A stretch of DNA of 64,000 bases, taken from contig CAZYPK010000004.1 in the NCBI GenBank assembly GCA_964649195.1, positions 8,754 through 72,753 of the forward strand, read 5' to 3'. This document shows positions 42,131 to 50,508 of the stretch, one piece after another; the first letter of the stretch is position 1, and each line of letters opens with the position of its first letter. Under the pieces are notes generated by a model. The model was given only the letters and a program-made list of their open reading frames with translations. It ran no database searches and was not told where the DNA came from. Origin of the DNA: JTS-RE9 sp964649195. GTDB lineage: Bacteria > Planctomycetota > Phycisphaerae > Phycisphaerales > Phycisphaeraceae. A program made the translations under genes and the position numbers.

Positions 42131-44581
42131 TCACTTCACCTCGCCGAATTTCGCTTCGTAGGCGTTGACGGTTTCCTTCAACGTGTCGAGGGCTTTTTGA
42201 ATCATCGGGCCTTGCTTGGTGTTCGTCGGGCGGGATTCCATGTTCGGTTGCAGCCGCTTCATGCTTGCGATGATCGGCCTGGCATCCTTGCCGAGTCTGG
42301 CGGCGACCTTGACCATGCCGCTGTTGCCCCATCGGTCGCCGACGATCGTCCAGCAGGCCAGGTCCGCATTCAACTCCGGGAAGATTCGCTCGATCGCCGG
42401 CAGCAGCGGAATGAGATTCCCCGGCTGTTTGTCCATCTGAACATAACGGAGCGTTTCGTAGATGTTGTTCAGATCGATCGGCAGCTTGAAGCCCTTGCGA
42501 AGCTCGGCGCGTGCGACCGACTCGGCCATGCCCGTCACGATTTCATCCTTGAGCGCCGGGTTCACCTCGATGGCCTTCCTGAACACGGTGGTCGCGCCCC
42601 AGCGGCGGCTGGGGAGATTGGTGTCGGCGTCGTAGCTGGCCAGCATCGCCGGCAGCGCCGAGCGGAATGTCGCGGTGTCCTTGATCAGCGGGTTCAGCGC
42701 TGCGAACGCCGCCGTGCGAAGCCACCACTCCTTTTCATCGAGATAGGGCGTGATCAAATCGAGGTTGGCGGCAATGGTCCCGGGGTCGCAGCAACTCATG
42801 GCCATCAGGGCGTAACGCTTTTCCCACATCGAGGCATCGGGATCCTTGAGCGGCTTGCATATCTGCGGGAGGAAGTGGGTGTTGATCATCTGCGGCGTGA
42901 TCCTGCTGACCGTCTTGCCGACGCTCCAGCCGAGGGTGCAACTGATCGCATCCAGCCCCGCCACGCGCAGGCGGGCATCGCTGCTGGCCAGCGCCTTCTT
43001 GATCTCCGGGATGGCGGCTTCACCCTGAAAGCCCAGGCCGTGCGCCGCCCATACGCGAAACGACGGCGAGTAATGGCGCATGATCCTGGCGTACCACTCG
43101 ACGGGCATTTTGATGTTTTTGTCGCTGTTGATGGCCGGATTGCCTCCCTTGGAGAATGCCGCCGCGATCTCGTGCGGCTCATCCTTGATGATGACTCCAT
43201 CGATGAAGTCGGTCCGGTGAAAGTCATCGGTCGCCAGGGCCTGCTCCACCGCCGTGGGCTTGTGTGGCATGCTGAACGGCGTGCGCGGCCTGCCGCAGAT
43301 TCGCAGGTTCTTCAAATGAGCGGTGTAGGCCATCGCCATCAGACCCGTCTGGTATTGCGGCGCTTTTCCAATCGGCCCGTAGCCCGGATACCAAGGCGTT
43401 CTGAATCCGCCGCCGGGCATGCGGGAAAGTTCGAGGTACCAGATCAGTTTGTCCTTGTGACGGCGATAGGAATCCATGTGCTGCGCGGGCGCCAGGACAT
43501 CGACGATGTTTCGCCATGCGATGTTGCCGAAGGTCGAGCCGTGCCCGGTCTCGCTGTCGAAGTAGGAATCGGTCTCGCTCAGCGCCAGCAGTTGGGCGGC
43601 GGCCTGAAACTTTTTGCCGGGCAGGAGCGTCAGCGCCGAGGCCACCCCGCCGTTCTTGCCGTTGGAAGCGGACCACAATTCGGGCAGATGGTCACCGTAG
43701 GGAACACCGCCCCGTCCGGCGAAACGGAAGAAGAACTTCAAGGCGTTGTCGTAGGTTTTTTCGTTGACCTCCACGCCGCATTCACGGGCGAGCACGATGG
43801 TGGTGAACGCCTGGGCGCCCGCGGCATTGACCAGCCCGCCGGTGACATAACCGGGCACGCAGTTCATGGCGCCGTGGCCCCAGCCGCCGTAATACTCGCC
43901 GGCGCTGAGCGTGTCGCAACGGGTCTTGAGCGCCGGCAGCACGCGCTTGTCGCCGGTGGCCAGGTAATACTCGCCGAGAAACATCCCGCTGTAGCCGATG
44001 TGCCAGACGCTGCCGCCGGCATTGGCCGCGGCGAGCTTGACCGCGTACTTTTCGATGACGGGCAGGTATTTCTTCTCGCCGGTGGAGAGCAGGAACAACC
44101 CTTCGAGGTTGCCGGTGATCCCTTCGCCGGGTCCGCCATGCTTGAGGATGAACGCGGCGGTCTCGTCAACGATCCGCTGTGATTTCTTGCAGTTGGCGGG
44201 GTAGGTCGCGCCGTAGCTGCCGATCGGATCGAGCTGGATCACGACCACACGCTTCGCCTCGCCGCGACGGATGCTGAACTTCATCTTTCCATCGCGTCCT
44301 TCCGCCGCGTTGATGGCGAAGCCCAGCGGATGGCGCGGATCGGTCACCTTCAAGGATACGCCATCCACTTCTTCAAGCGCATCCCCTTTGAGGAGCTTGC
44401 CATCCGCCGGCGTGCCTGCCGTGACCTGTGTCACGCGCAGCGCCCCGCCGGTGATCCGGGCGTGGATTCCGGTCACGCCGACCATGAATTCCTCGGTGTC
44501 CTTGCCCGCCGGCAGTTCATTGGCCAGCGCCATGCAAGGCATCGCGGCAAGAAGGAAAATCGAAAGGACTGATCGCTTCAT
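42131..44581 (-). CDS. DUF6288 protein with PDZ-like domain
   Basis: 816 residues. Signal peptide MKRSVLSIFLLAAMPCMALA. Residues about 30-105 form a PDZ-like domain (ARITGGALRVTQVTAGTPADGKLLKGDALEEVDGVSL). The long remainder fits DUF6288, an all-helical toroid-like family common in planctomycetes (YYGGWGHGAMNCVPGYVTGGLVNAAGAQAF, then HEAT-like C-terminal helices). Secreted; may bind or process polymers, unproven. GGAG ten bases upstream supports ATG 44581. Confidence 0.85.
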   Translation of the reverse strand: MKRSVLSIFLLAAMPCMALANELPAGKDTEEFMVGVTGIHARITGGALRVTQVTAGTPADGKLLKGDALEEVDGVSLKVTDPRHPLGFAINAAEGRDGKMKFSIRRGEAKRVVVIQLDPIGSYGATYPANCKKSQRIVDETAAFILKHGGPGEGITGNLEGLFLLSTGEKKYLPVIEKYAVKLAAANAGGSVWHIGYSGMFLGEYYLATGDKRVLPALKTRCDTLSAGEYYGGWGHGAMNCVPGYVTGGLVNAAGAQAFTTIVLARECGVEVNEKTYDNALKFFFRFAGRGGVPYGDHLPELWSASNGKNGGVASALTLLPGKKFQAAAQLLALSETDSYFDSETGHGSTFGNIAWRNIVDVLAPAQHMDSYRRHKDKLIWYLELSRMPGGGFRTPWYPGYGPIGKAPQYQTGLMAMAYTAHLKNLRICGRPRTPFSMPHKPTAVEQALATDDFHRTDFIDGVIIKDEPHEIAAAFSKGGNPAINSDKNIKMPVEWYARIMRHYSPSFRVWAAHGLGFQGEAAIPEIKKALASSDARLRVAGLDAISCTLGWSVGKTVSRITPQMINTHFLPQICKPLKDPDASMWEKRYALMAMSCCDPGTIAANLDLITPYLDEKEWWLRTAAFAALNPLIKDTATFRSALPAMLASYDADTNLPSRRWGATTVFRKAIEVNPALKDEIVTGMAESVARAELRKGFKLPIDLNNIYETLRYVQMDKQPGNLIPLLPAIERIFPELNADLACWTIVGDRWGNSGMVKVAARLGKDARPIIASMKRLQPNMESRPTNTKQGPMIQKALDTLKETVNAYEAKFGEVK

Positions 44582-44963
44582 CAATAAAAATCTCCGTGGT
44601 ATAAGGGCGTTCACTGGCCCTGATCTTTGATCCATTCCGGCAATGGCTCGCCGATGGCCAAGCCGATCCGCGTGTGCCGGATCGGGTTGCCGTGGCAATG
44701 ATAGGCGTTGTCGGATGTGCCCATCTTTTGCGGCGGCGCGATGAGAAGTTTTGGGTGAGAAGTTTTGGGTGGCTGGGGCTGAGTCCGCGAAGCCCCGGCC
44801 CAAGGGACCACCAGCTATCAGTTGCTTCACCTTGCTTCGTGCGCCTGGGCCTGGGCTTCGCGGACTCAGCCCCAGCCACCCGCCGGATCGTGACGTTCGC
44901 GCTCGGCGCCGGCAGCGGAACCCGCGGGAATTCCCGTGTGATTTCTGATATCATATTTGCACC
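44582..44963. repeat. Spacer holding family F copy 2 and the TA leader
   Basis: Family F copy 2 occupies 44767-44881 (ends GGGTGGCTGGGGCTGAG and CAGCCCCAGCCACCC), preceded by a duplicated GAGAAGTTTTGGGTG. The next 80 bases (GCCGGATCGTGACG...) are the leader of the first DUF104-like/VapC module and recur at 45916-46004. Confidence 0.75.
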
Positions 44964-45206
44964 ATGGTCACGCTAAACGCCCATTTCGACGGCAAGGTGC
45001 TCGTGCCCGACGAGCCGCTGGATTTGCCGGCGAACCAGAAGGTCCGCATCCAGGTCGAGCCGATCGAAGCCGATCCGAAGCGGACTGACTTCAGCCAATG
45101 GATCGGCTTGGCCGCTCATCCGAATCAAAAACCCTATGACCCCGCCGAGGAAGACGCACTCTGGGAGAAGGGCCCGCTTCGGCAGACCGACTCTCATCCG
45201 CGCTGA
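44964..45206 (+). CDS. DUF104-like (AF2212-type) antitoxin, module 1
   Basis: 80 residues. The first 35 (VTLNAHFDGKVLVPDEPLDL, then NQKVRIQVEP) are the short beta-barrel domain of AF2212/PG0164-like antitoxins; a charged tail probably wraps the toxin. A TATCAT-like -10 lies about 10 bases upstream. It is paralogous to the protein at 46005. The VapC gene follows 12 bases after the stop. Confidence 0.82.
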   Translation: MVTLNAHFDGKVLVPDEPLDLPANQKVRIQVEPIEADPKRTDFSQWIGLAAHPNQKPYDPAEEDALWEKGPLRQTDSHPR

Positions 45207-45218
45207 GGATCGCCCGCC

Positions 45219-45602
45219 ATGCCTCTCATCCTCGACACTTCGGCCTTGATCGCGCTCTACCTCGGCGAGCCGACCGCCACCTGGATCAATGAGCAGATGA
45301 CCGCCGCCGACCGGTTGCTGATGAGCAGCGTCAACCTGACCGAAAGTCTCATCATCCTTCGGCAGCGCGTGCCCGAACAGGGCGACGCACTCGCGCAGCG
45401 TCTGCTCGCCAGCAGCATCGAGTTCATCCCGCCCGACACCACGCAAGCGACCGTCGCCGCCCGCGCGCGATTGCAGTATCCGCTCAACCTCGGCGACTGC
45501 TTCGCCTACGCGCTGGCGAAAACGCAGAACCTGCCGTTGCTCACGCTCGACCGGGATTTCCGCGCGACTGATGTTTCAGTCATCCTCCCGCCGCAACCGT
45601 GA
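45219..45602 (+). CDS. VapC-type PIN toxin, module 1
   Basis: 127 residues. PIN-domain RNase: ILDTSALIALYLGE (first Asp), NLTESLIILRQR (Glu), and LNLGDCFAYALAKTQNLPLLTLDRDF (third and fourth acidic residues), with normal length. It is expected to cleave RNA and be neutralised by the preceding DUF104-like protein. Its stop is followed eight bases later by a duplicated segment shared with the gmk upstream region. Confidence 0.9.
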   Translation: MPLILDTSALIALYLGEPTATWINEQMTAADRLLMSSVNLTESLIILRQRVPEQGDALAQRLLASSIEFIPPDTTQATVAARARLQYPLNLGDCFAYALAKTQNLPLLTLDRDFRATDVSVILPPQP

Positions 45603-45610
45603 GCGGAAGA

Positions 45611-45915
45611 ATCAACCACGGTCCGCGTCGTGTCGCCCTCGAACTTCCAGGCGGCGATGTCGGCCGGGATTCTGCCCCATCATCTGTGCGGCGCCCCTCG
45701 GATTGGCTATTCTGTTCATCCTTCACGGCTTACTTGGGCAGGTTTGGCGGCGTTTGCGAACTCGTGATGTGGGATGATTCTCCCCTTGAATTGAGTTTCC
45801 CATGAGCGGATTGCTTCTCATCATCTCCGGCCCTTCGGGCGTCGGCAAAACGACCATCACGCACCAGGCCGAGCGCGAGCTTCAAGGTGTCTTCAGCGTT
45901 TCCATGACCACCCGC
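45611..45915 (+). repeat. 305-bp direct duplication of the gmk 5' region, copy 1
   Basis: Matches 46775-47079 with a handful of substitutions (offset 1164). It covers the 3' remnant of a minus-strand gene, the gmk promoter region and the first 38 codons of gmk. Confidence 0.92.
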
Positions 45916-46014
45916 CGGATCGTGACGTTCACGCTCGGCGCCGGCAGCACCGGCGGCGGAACATGCGGGAATTCTCGCGTGATCTCCGCTATCATGATTG
46001 CATCATGGTCACGT
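45802..46014 (+). pseudogene. Truncated gmk copy
   Basis: Encodes the guanylate kinase N-terminus MSGLLLIISGPSGVGKTT to about residue 38 (MTTR). The frame then runs into the leader of TA module 2 and ends at 46014 with unrelated residues. It has the P-loop but no GMP-binding or lid region, so it is not functional. Confidence 0.85.
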
Positions 46015-46250
46015 TAAACGCCCATTTCGATGGCAAGGTGATCGTCCCCGACGAACCGCTGGCCCTGAAGCCCAACCAGAAACTCCGCATCAGCGTCGAG
46101 CCGATCGAACCGTCTGCTCCCGGCGAACCGAAGCCCAGGCGAATTCTTGGCCAGCAGCCCGGCGCCGTCACGTTCCTCGCTCCCGACTGGAACGCGCCGC
46201 TTCCTGACGACATCTGGGGCCACAACCAAGACGACGAGCCCAAGCCATGA
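46005..46250 (+). CDS. DUF104-like (AF2212-type) antitoxin, module 2
   Basis: 81 residues. N-terminal VTLNAHFDGKVIVPDEPLAL matches the paralogue at 44964 closely, while the C-terminal half (about residues 40-81) is unrelated and Pro/Asp-rich, as expected if the tail is specific for a different toxin. ATGA overlap with the VapC gene. A TATCAT-type -10 lies upstream at about 45988. Confidence 0.82.
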   Translation: MVTLNAHFDGKVIVPDEPLALKPNQKLRISVEPIEPSAPGEPKPRRILGQQPGAVTFLAPDWNAPLPDDIWGHNQDDEPKP

Positions 46251-46636
46251 GATTGCTCCTGGACTCGCAGGCGTTCATCCTGCTCCTTCAACAGCCCGAT
46301 TCGCTTCCTTCAGCGGCGCGCGATGCGATGGTCGATCCGGACAACGAGATGTTTCTCAGCATCGTCACGCCGATCGAATTGCAGATCAAGGTCAACCTCG
46401 GGAAACTGAGTTTCGCCCAATCGGTGCGCGAGCACGTCCGGTTCGAGATTGACCGGGGAAAGTTCGAGTTTCTTCCCATCACCCTCGATCACGCCGACGC
46501 GCTCTCCCGTCTGCCCGATCACCATCGCGACCCGTTCGACCGTTTGCTGATCGCCCAGGCGATGCACGAGAACCTGACCATCGTCACCGGCGATGAGACG
46601 ATCGCCAGGTATCCCGTGCCCGTGCTTTGGCGGTGA
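46247..46636 (+). CDS. VapC-type PIN toxin, module 2
   Basis: 129 residues. PIN domain of the subgroup with LLLDSQAFILLL at the start (first Asp), a Glu in VTPIELQIKV, and LPDHHRDPFDRLLIAQAMHENLTIVTGDE holding the last acidic pair. Different PIN subgroup from module 1, so the two modules share the antitoxin N-terminus but not the toxin. Confidence 0.9.
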   Translation: MRLLLDSQAFILLLQQPDSLPSAARDAMVDPDNEMFLSIVTPIELQIKVNLGKLSFAQSVREHVRFEIDRGKFEFLPITLDHADALSRLPDHHRDPFDRLLIAQAMHENLTIVTGDETIARYPVPVLWR

Positions 46637-46846
46637 TCACGCCGCCATCGACAACCCGCCGGGGATGTTGGTGTTGACCGGCTGGCAGACCGGGCCGTTC
46701 TGGGCGCGGGGGTTGAACCGGAACGCCGTCAGCCACACCGTCGCGCCGTTGACCACGCCGACGGGGAACTCGACATCAACCACGGTCCGCGTCGTGTCGC
46801 CCTCGAACTTCCAGGCGGCGATGTCGGCCGGGATTCTGCCCCATCA
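46637..46846 (-). pseudogene. C-terminal fragment of a planctomycete hypothetical protein
   Basis: Minus-strand open frame with no start, ending LSMAA. It reads RIPADIAAWKFEGDTTRT and further TVWLTAFRFNPRAQNGPVC, a phrase typical of the C-terminus of a recurrent planctomycete protein with beta-type sequence. Only about 65 codons remain. The duplicated segment at 45611-45680 carries an even shorter piece. Confidence 0.5.
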
Positions 46847-47079
46847 TCTGTGCGGCGCCCCTCGGATTGGCTATTCTGTTCATCCTTCACGGCTTACTTG
46901 GGCAGGTTTGGCGGCGTTTGCGAACTCGTGATGTGGGATGATTCTCCCCTTGAATTGAGTTTCCCATGAGCGGATTGCTTCTCATCATCTCCGGCCCTTC
47001 GGGTGTCGGCAAAACGACCATCACGCACCAGGTGGAGCGCGAGCTTCAAGGGGTGTTCAGCGTTTCCATGACCACCCGC
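46775..47079 (+). repeat. 305-bp direct duplication of the gmk 5' region, copy 2
   Basis: The copy attached to intact gmk. The copies diverge exactly after the sequence for codon 38, where gmk continues with GCCAAGGCG and copy 1 with CGGATCGTG. Confidence 0.92.
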
Positions 47080-47550
47080 GCCAAGGCGATGGGCGACAAG
47101 GATGGCGTTGATTATCACTTCGTTTCACAGGGCGAGTTCAACCGCGCCCGTGACAACAATGAACTGCTCGAATGGGCCGAGGTTTATCCGGGGCTCAGTT
47201 ACGGCACGCCGCGCAAGCCTGTCGAAGATGCGCTGACGCAGGGCAAACTGATGATTCTGGAGATTGATGTGGATGGCGCGATGCAGGTGAAGGAGAAGAT
47301 GCCGCAGGCGTTCTCGATCTTCGTGCTGCCGCCCAATGAGGAAGTGCTGCTGCAACGGCTTCAGGCGCGCGGACGGGACGATCATTCCGCCATTCAGCGC
47401 CGCTTCGCCAAGGCCAAGCGGGAGATCGTCAAGGCGTGGGAAAGCGGGGTCTATGACGAGTTCATCGTCAACCGCGATCTGACGCAGGCGGTGAAGGAGG
47501 CGGTTTCGCTCGTGAGTAAACGTCTGTCCAACGCTACACTGTTCTCATGA
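46966..47550 (+). CDS. gmk: Guanylate kinase
   Basis: 194 residues, full length. GMP phosphorylation to GDP. P-loop GPSGVGKTT (10-18), GMP-binding segment SVSMTTRAKAMGDKDGVDYHFV, LEWAEVYPGLSYGTP, and the LQARGRDDHSAIQRRF lid. The ATGA overlap with the downstream HAD gene (47547-47550) indicates co-translation. Upstream DNA is duplicated at 45611, so its original promoter exists twice. Confidence 0.96.
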   Translation: MSGLLLIISGPSGVGKTTITHQVERELQGVFSVSMTTRAKAMGDKDGVDYHFVSQGEFNRARDNNELLEWAEVYPGLSYGTPRKPVEDALTQGKLMILEIDVDGAMQVKEKMPQAFSIFVLPPNEEVLLQRLQARGRDDHSAIQRRFAKAKREIVKAWESGVYDEFIVNRDLTQAVKEAVSLVSKRLSNATLFS

Positions 47551-49160
47551 ACGGCGCTGTCTTCCTCGATCGCGACAACACGATCATCCACAACGATGGT
47601 GATCTGGGCGATCCTTCGCAGGTGCGATTGATCCAGGGAGCGGCCTCCGCCATCGCTTCTCTCAAGGGGCTTAACTACCGCATCATCGTCGTGACCAATC
47701 AAGGCGGCGTGGCGCGCGGCAAGTACACGGAGGCGGATGTCGATCGCGTCAATGAGAAAATCAATGAGCTGATCCGCGCCAACTCCGGCGTGTTCATCGA
47801 TCGTTTTTATTACTGTCCGTATCACCCGGAGGGCACGGTCGATCGCTATCGCCGCGATCATCCGTGGCGGAAGCCGCGGCCGGGCATGTTGCTTCAGGCG
47901 GCGCGGGATCTGGGGATCGATCTGCGGCAGTCGTGGATGATCGGCGATCAGATGCGCGACGTGCAGGCGGGTTTTTCGGCGGGGGTCGTGCCGATTCTGC
48001 TTTCGCAGGAGGGCCTCGCGCCGCCGGCGACGAAGGCGCTGCCGCCGGGCGTGACGCCACCGCCCGATGATCGCACGGCAGCGGCGAAGATGGTGGCCAT
48101 CGAACCGGTGCGGGATTATTTCATCGTCCGCAGCCTGATCGAAGCGGTGCGGCTGGTCGGCCAGAAAAGCAGGCCGACGAATGTGACTGTGGCGATGAAG
48201 ACCGAGCGGATCGAAGTCATCTCCAGGCCGCTGCCTCGCGTGGCGACGGCGATGTTTGACGCCCCCGTCACGGGAGCGCAGGAAGAAATCGAATCGATCC
48301 GGCAGACGGCGGTGGTGGTCAACGAAGCCGCCACCGAAGCCGCCGCCACGGAGATTGACACGCCAGGCAACGCCAAACGAAAGAGCCGGAGCGAGAGAGG
48401 CAGGAGCGCCAAGGGAACGGATGGCGTCGCATCGGATGATGCCGTCGCCGCATTCGCATCACCTCTCATCAAGTCCCCTTCCACCGGCAAGGGCATCGAG
48501 GAAATCGAATCGAAGGCGGGCGATGATCCTCTGCTGACGCAGCCGCGAAAGCCAATGACCGAAGCGGCGGTTGCGGCGACGGATGGTTCGCAGGAGACTT
48601 CAAGGAGCGAATCACGATCCTCCAAGGCACACCAGCGCAGGCGATCCACCACGAGCGAACCGGCCGCGAGTGCGGCGGCATCACCGCCGCCATCAACCGT
48701 TCCGGCGAAGCTGATCGAATCACCTTCACGCGAAGCCGCTCTGCCTGCGACCGCTGAATCGCAAAACGTGGCGCACGATGAACCGGCTCCTTCCGCAGGC
48801 AATACCCCGGCGCAGGCTTTCAGCGCAACACCTCTGTCACTTCCGCTTTCGTCTTCATCGCCGCGGCGCACGGAGCCGATGCCTGAGAACGCGACCACCC
48901 CTGTCACCGGTTCTTCGCCGATGACCGCCGAGCAGACGCTGCGTCAGATTCTTCAGGAGCTTCGCAGCCGGCGCAAAGTCGGGGGCGAGTTCACCTATGC
49001 CGGGGTGATGGCGATCGTGCTTCAGATGGTGGCGGGCGTCTGCCTGCTGGCGGGCCTGCTCATGGGTTCGGGCGATGACGGCCTGTTCCTTCGCTGGATG
49101 GCCTGCGCGACGCTGCTGCAACTGGCCACGCTGGCGATGCTGCTGTTGCGCAGGACGTGA
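47547..49160 (+). CDS. GmhB-like HAD phosphatase fused to a disordered region and C-terminal membrane helices
   Basis: 537 residues. Residues 1-160 match D-glycero-manno-heptose-1,7-bisphosphate 7-phosphatase: FLDRDNTI (Asp8, Asp10), VTNQGGVARG, CPYHPEG, KPRPGML and MIGDQMRD. The zinc cysteines after CPYHP are missing (the RDHPWRKP region has none), so zinc is probably not bound. Residues about 165-450 are Ala/Ser/Glu-rich and disordered. Residues about 475-535 hold two membrane helices. An N-terminal enzyme with a tail anchor is unusual for this family. Confidence 0.82.
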   Translation: MNGAVFLDRDNTIIHNDGDLGDPSQVRLIQGAASAIASLKGLNYRIIVVTNQGGVARGKYTEADVDRVNEKINELIRANSGVFIDRFYYCPYHPEGTVDRYRRDHPWRKPRPGMLLQAARDLGIDLRQSWMIGDQMRDVQAGFSAGVVPILLSQEGLAPPATKALPPGVTPPPDDRTAAAKMVAIEPVRDYFIVRSLIEAVRLVGQKSRPTNVTVAMKTERIEVISRPLPRVATAMFDAPVTGAQEEIESIRQTAVVVNEAATEAAATEIDTPGNAKRKSRSERGRSAKGTDGVASDDAVAAFASPLIKSPSTGKGIEEIESKAGDDPLLTQPRKPMTEAAVAATDGSQETSRSESRSSKAHQRRRSTTSEPAASAAASPPPSTVPAKLIESPSREAALPATAESQNVAHDEPAPSAGNTPAQAFSATPLSLPLSSSSPRRTEPMPENATTPVTGSSPMTAEQTLRQILQELRSRRKVGGEFTYAGVMAIVLQMVAGVCLLAGLLMGSGDDGLFLRWMACATLLQLATLAMLLLRRT

Positions 49161-49178
49161 GAGTGCAGCGTCTTTCCG

Positions 49179-49312
49179 AGAGGTCAGAGATCAGAGGTCA
49201 GCTTTGAGATTTGAAATCTGAGATTTGAAATTTAAGATTTCAGTCGTCAATCATCGGCTTTCTGTTTGTCGAAGTTCCCAGGCTGACCTCTGACTTCTGA
49301 TCTCCGATCTCT
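49179..49312. repeat. Foldback of AGGTCAGAGATCAGAGG and AT-rich words
   Basis: Arms GAGGTCAGAGATCAGAGGTC and GACCTCTGACTTCTGATCTC face each other around an AT-rich centre of GATTTGAAAT words. It lies between the HAD gene and the GT9 gene. Confidence 0.65.
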
Positions 49313-49334
49313 GCGAGCCATGCCCCGCCTTTGC

Positions 49335-49340
49335 TATACT
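49335..49340 (+). promoter_or_regulatory. -10-like TATACT before the GT9 gene
   Basis: GCTATACT ends seven bases before the ATG at 49348, with no ribosome binding site between; leaderless transcript likely. Confidence 0.45.
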
Positions 49341-49347
49341 CCACCGC

Positions 49348-50508
49348 ATGGCGAAGACGCCCGAGAGATCGCAGCACGCCCCCTCCGAACGATTGTTGGT
49401 GGTCATGCCCACCACCCTGGCGGATGTGGTGATGGCCACCCCGACGCTGCGCGCCTTTCGCCGGCTTTATCCCCAGGCCCGCATCACCGCCCTGATCCGG
49501 CGTCACCTGCGACCGCTGCTCGACGGCTGCCCCTGGATCGACCGCACGGTCAGCGCCAGGCAGAAGAACAAGCACGCCCCGACCGCCAAACGCACCGGCC
49601 CCATCAAGCTCGCCGCCCGGCTGGCCAGCGCCAGGTTCGACACCGCCGTCCTGCTCCCCGAAGGATTGCGGGCCGCCCTGTTGGTGCGGCTGGCGGGCAT
49701 TCCCCGCCGCGTCGGTTACGACCGCAGCGGACGCAGCGGCGTGCTCACCGATCGCCTGCTTCACCGCAGGCTCAAAGGCAGGCTCGTCCCCATCGCCACG
49801 CGCGAGCTCTACCTGGGCCTGGCCCGCTACCTGGGCGCCATCGATCCCGATCCGGCCATGCAACTGTTCACCCGTGAAGAAGATGACCGGCACGTGGCCG
49901 GCCTGCTCGCCGCATGGGGCGTGCGGGGTGAAAAGGATCCTGCAACCGGTTTGTCAAATCGCCCGCTGATCGTGCTCGTGCCCGGCGCGGGCAACGAGCA
50001 GCGGAAGATGTGGCCGGCCGGCCGCTTTGCGGAACTGGCCGATCGCTGCGCTTCGCAGTTCAACGCCGTCGTCGCGGTCAGCGGTTCGCCTGCGGAACGG
50101 CCGATTCTCGATCAGGTGAAGAAGCACGCGGGCGGGCCGGTGATCGATCTGCCTGCGATGGGCGTCGATCTGTCGCTGCTCAAGAGCGTCATCAGGCAGA
50201 GCCGACTGGTCATCACCAACGACACCGGCCCCAGGCAGATGGCCGCCGCCCTGGGCACGCCGGCGGTGACGCTCTTTGCCGACGATGATCGCCGATGGTC
50301 GGACACCGGCGTGCATCACGAGAGACACGTTCTGCCCGCCGCGGAAGCGGCAACCGCCTCGCCCTCACGATCCGACCCCCGTCATCCGCTGCACGTCATC
50401 TCCGTCGATGAAGTCATTGCCCACGTGCAGCAGGCCCTGTCGCAACCCGGAATCGCGGCCGATTCACCCGCCTCCCCCGCCACCTTCGCCCACCACCCGC
50501 AGGCATGA
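49348..50508 (+). CDS. Heptosyltransferase-family (GT9) glycosyltransferase
   Basis: 386 residues. GT-B fold of the WaaC/WaaF family: LLVVMPTTLADVVMATPTLRAFR, PRRVGYDRSGRSGVLT, LIVLVPGAGNEQRKMWPAGRFAEL, RLVITNDTGPRQMAAALGTPAVTLF. It probably adds heptose or another sugar to the lipopolysaccharide core. Co-transcribed with the GT4 gene through an ATGA overlap. The C-terminal 40 residues are Pro/Ser/His-rich. Confidence 0.93.
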   Translation: MAKTPERSQHAPSERLLVVMPTTLADVVMATPTLRAFRRLYPQARITALIRRHLRPLLDGCPWIDRTVSARQKNKHAPTAKRTGPIKLAARLASARFDTAVLLPEGLRAALLVRLAGIPRRVGYDRSGRSGVLTDRLLHRRLKGRLVPIATRELYLGLARYLGAIDPDPAMQLFTREEDDRHVAGLLAAWGVRGEKDPATGLSNRPLIVLVPGAGNEQRKMWPAGRFAELADRCASQFNAVVAVSGSPAERPILDQVKKHAGGPVIDLPAMGVDLSLLKSVIRQSRLVITNDTGPRQMAAALGTPAVTLFADDDRRWSDTGVHHERHVLPAAEAATASPSRSDPRHPLHVISVDEVIAHVQQALSQPGIAADSPASPATFAHHPQA

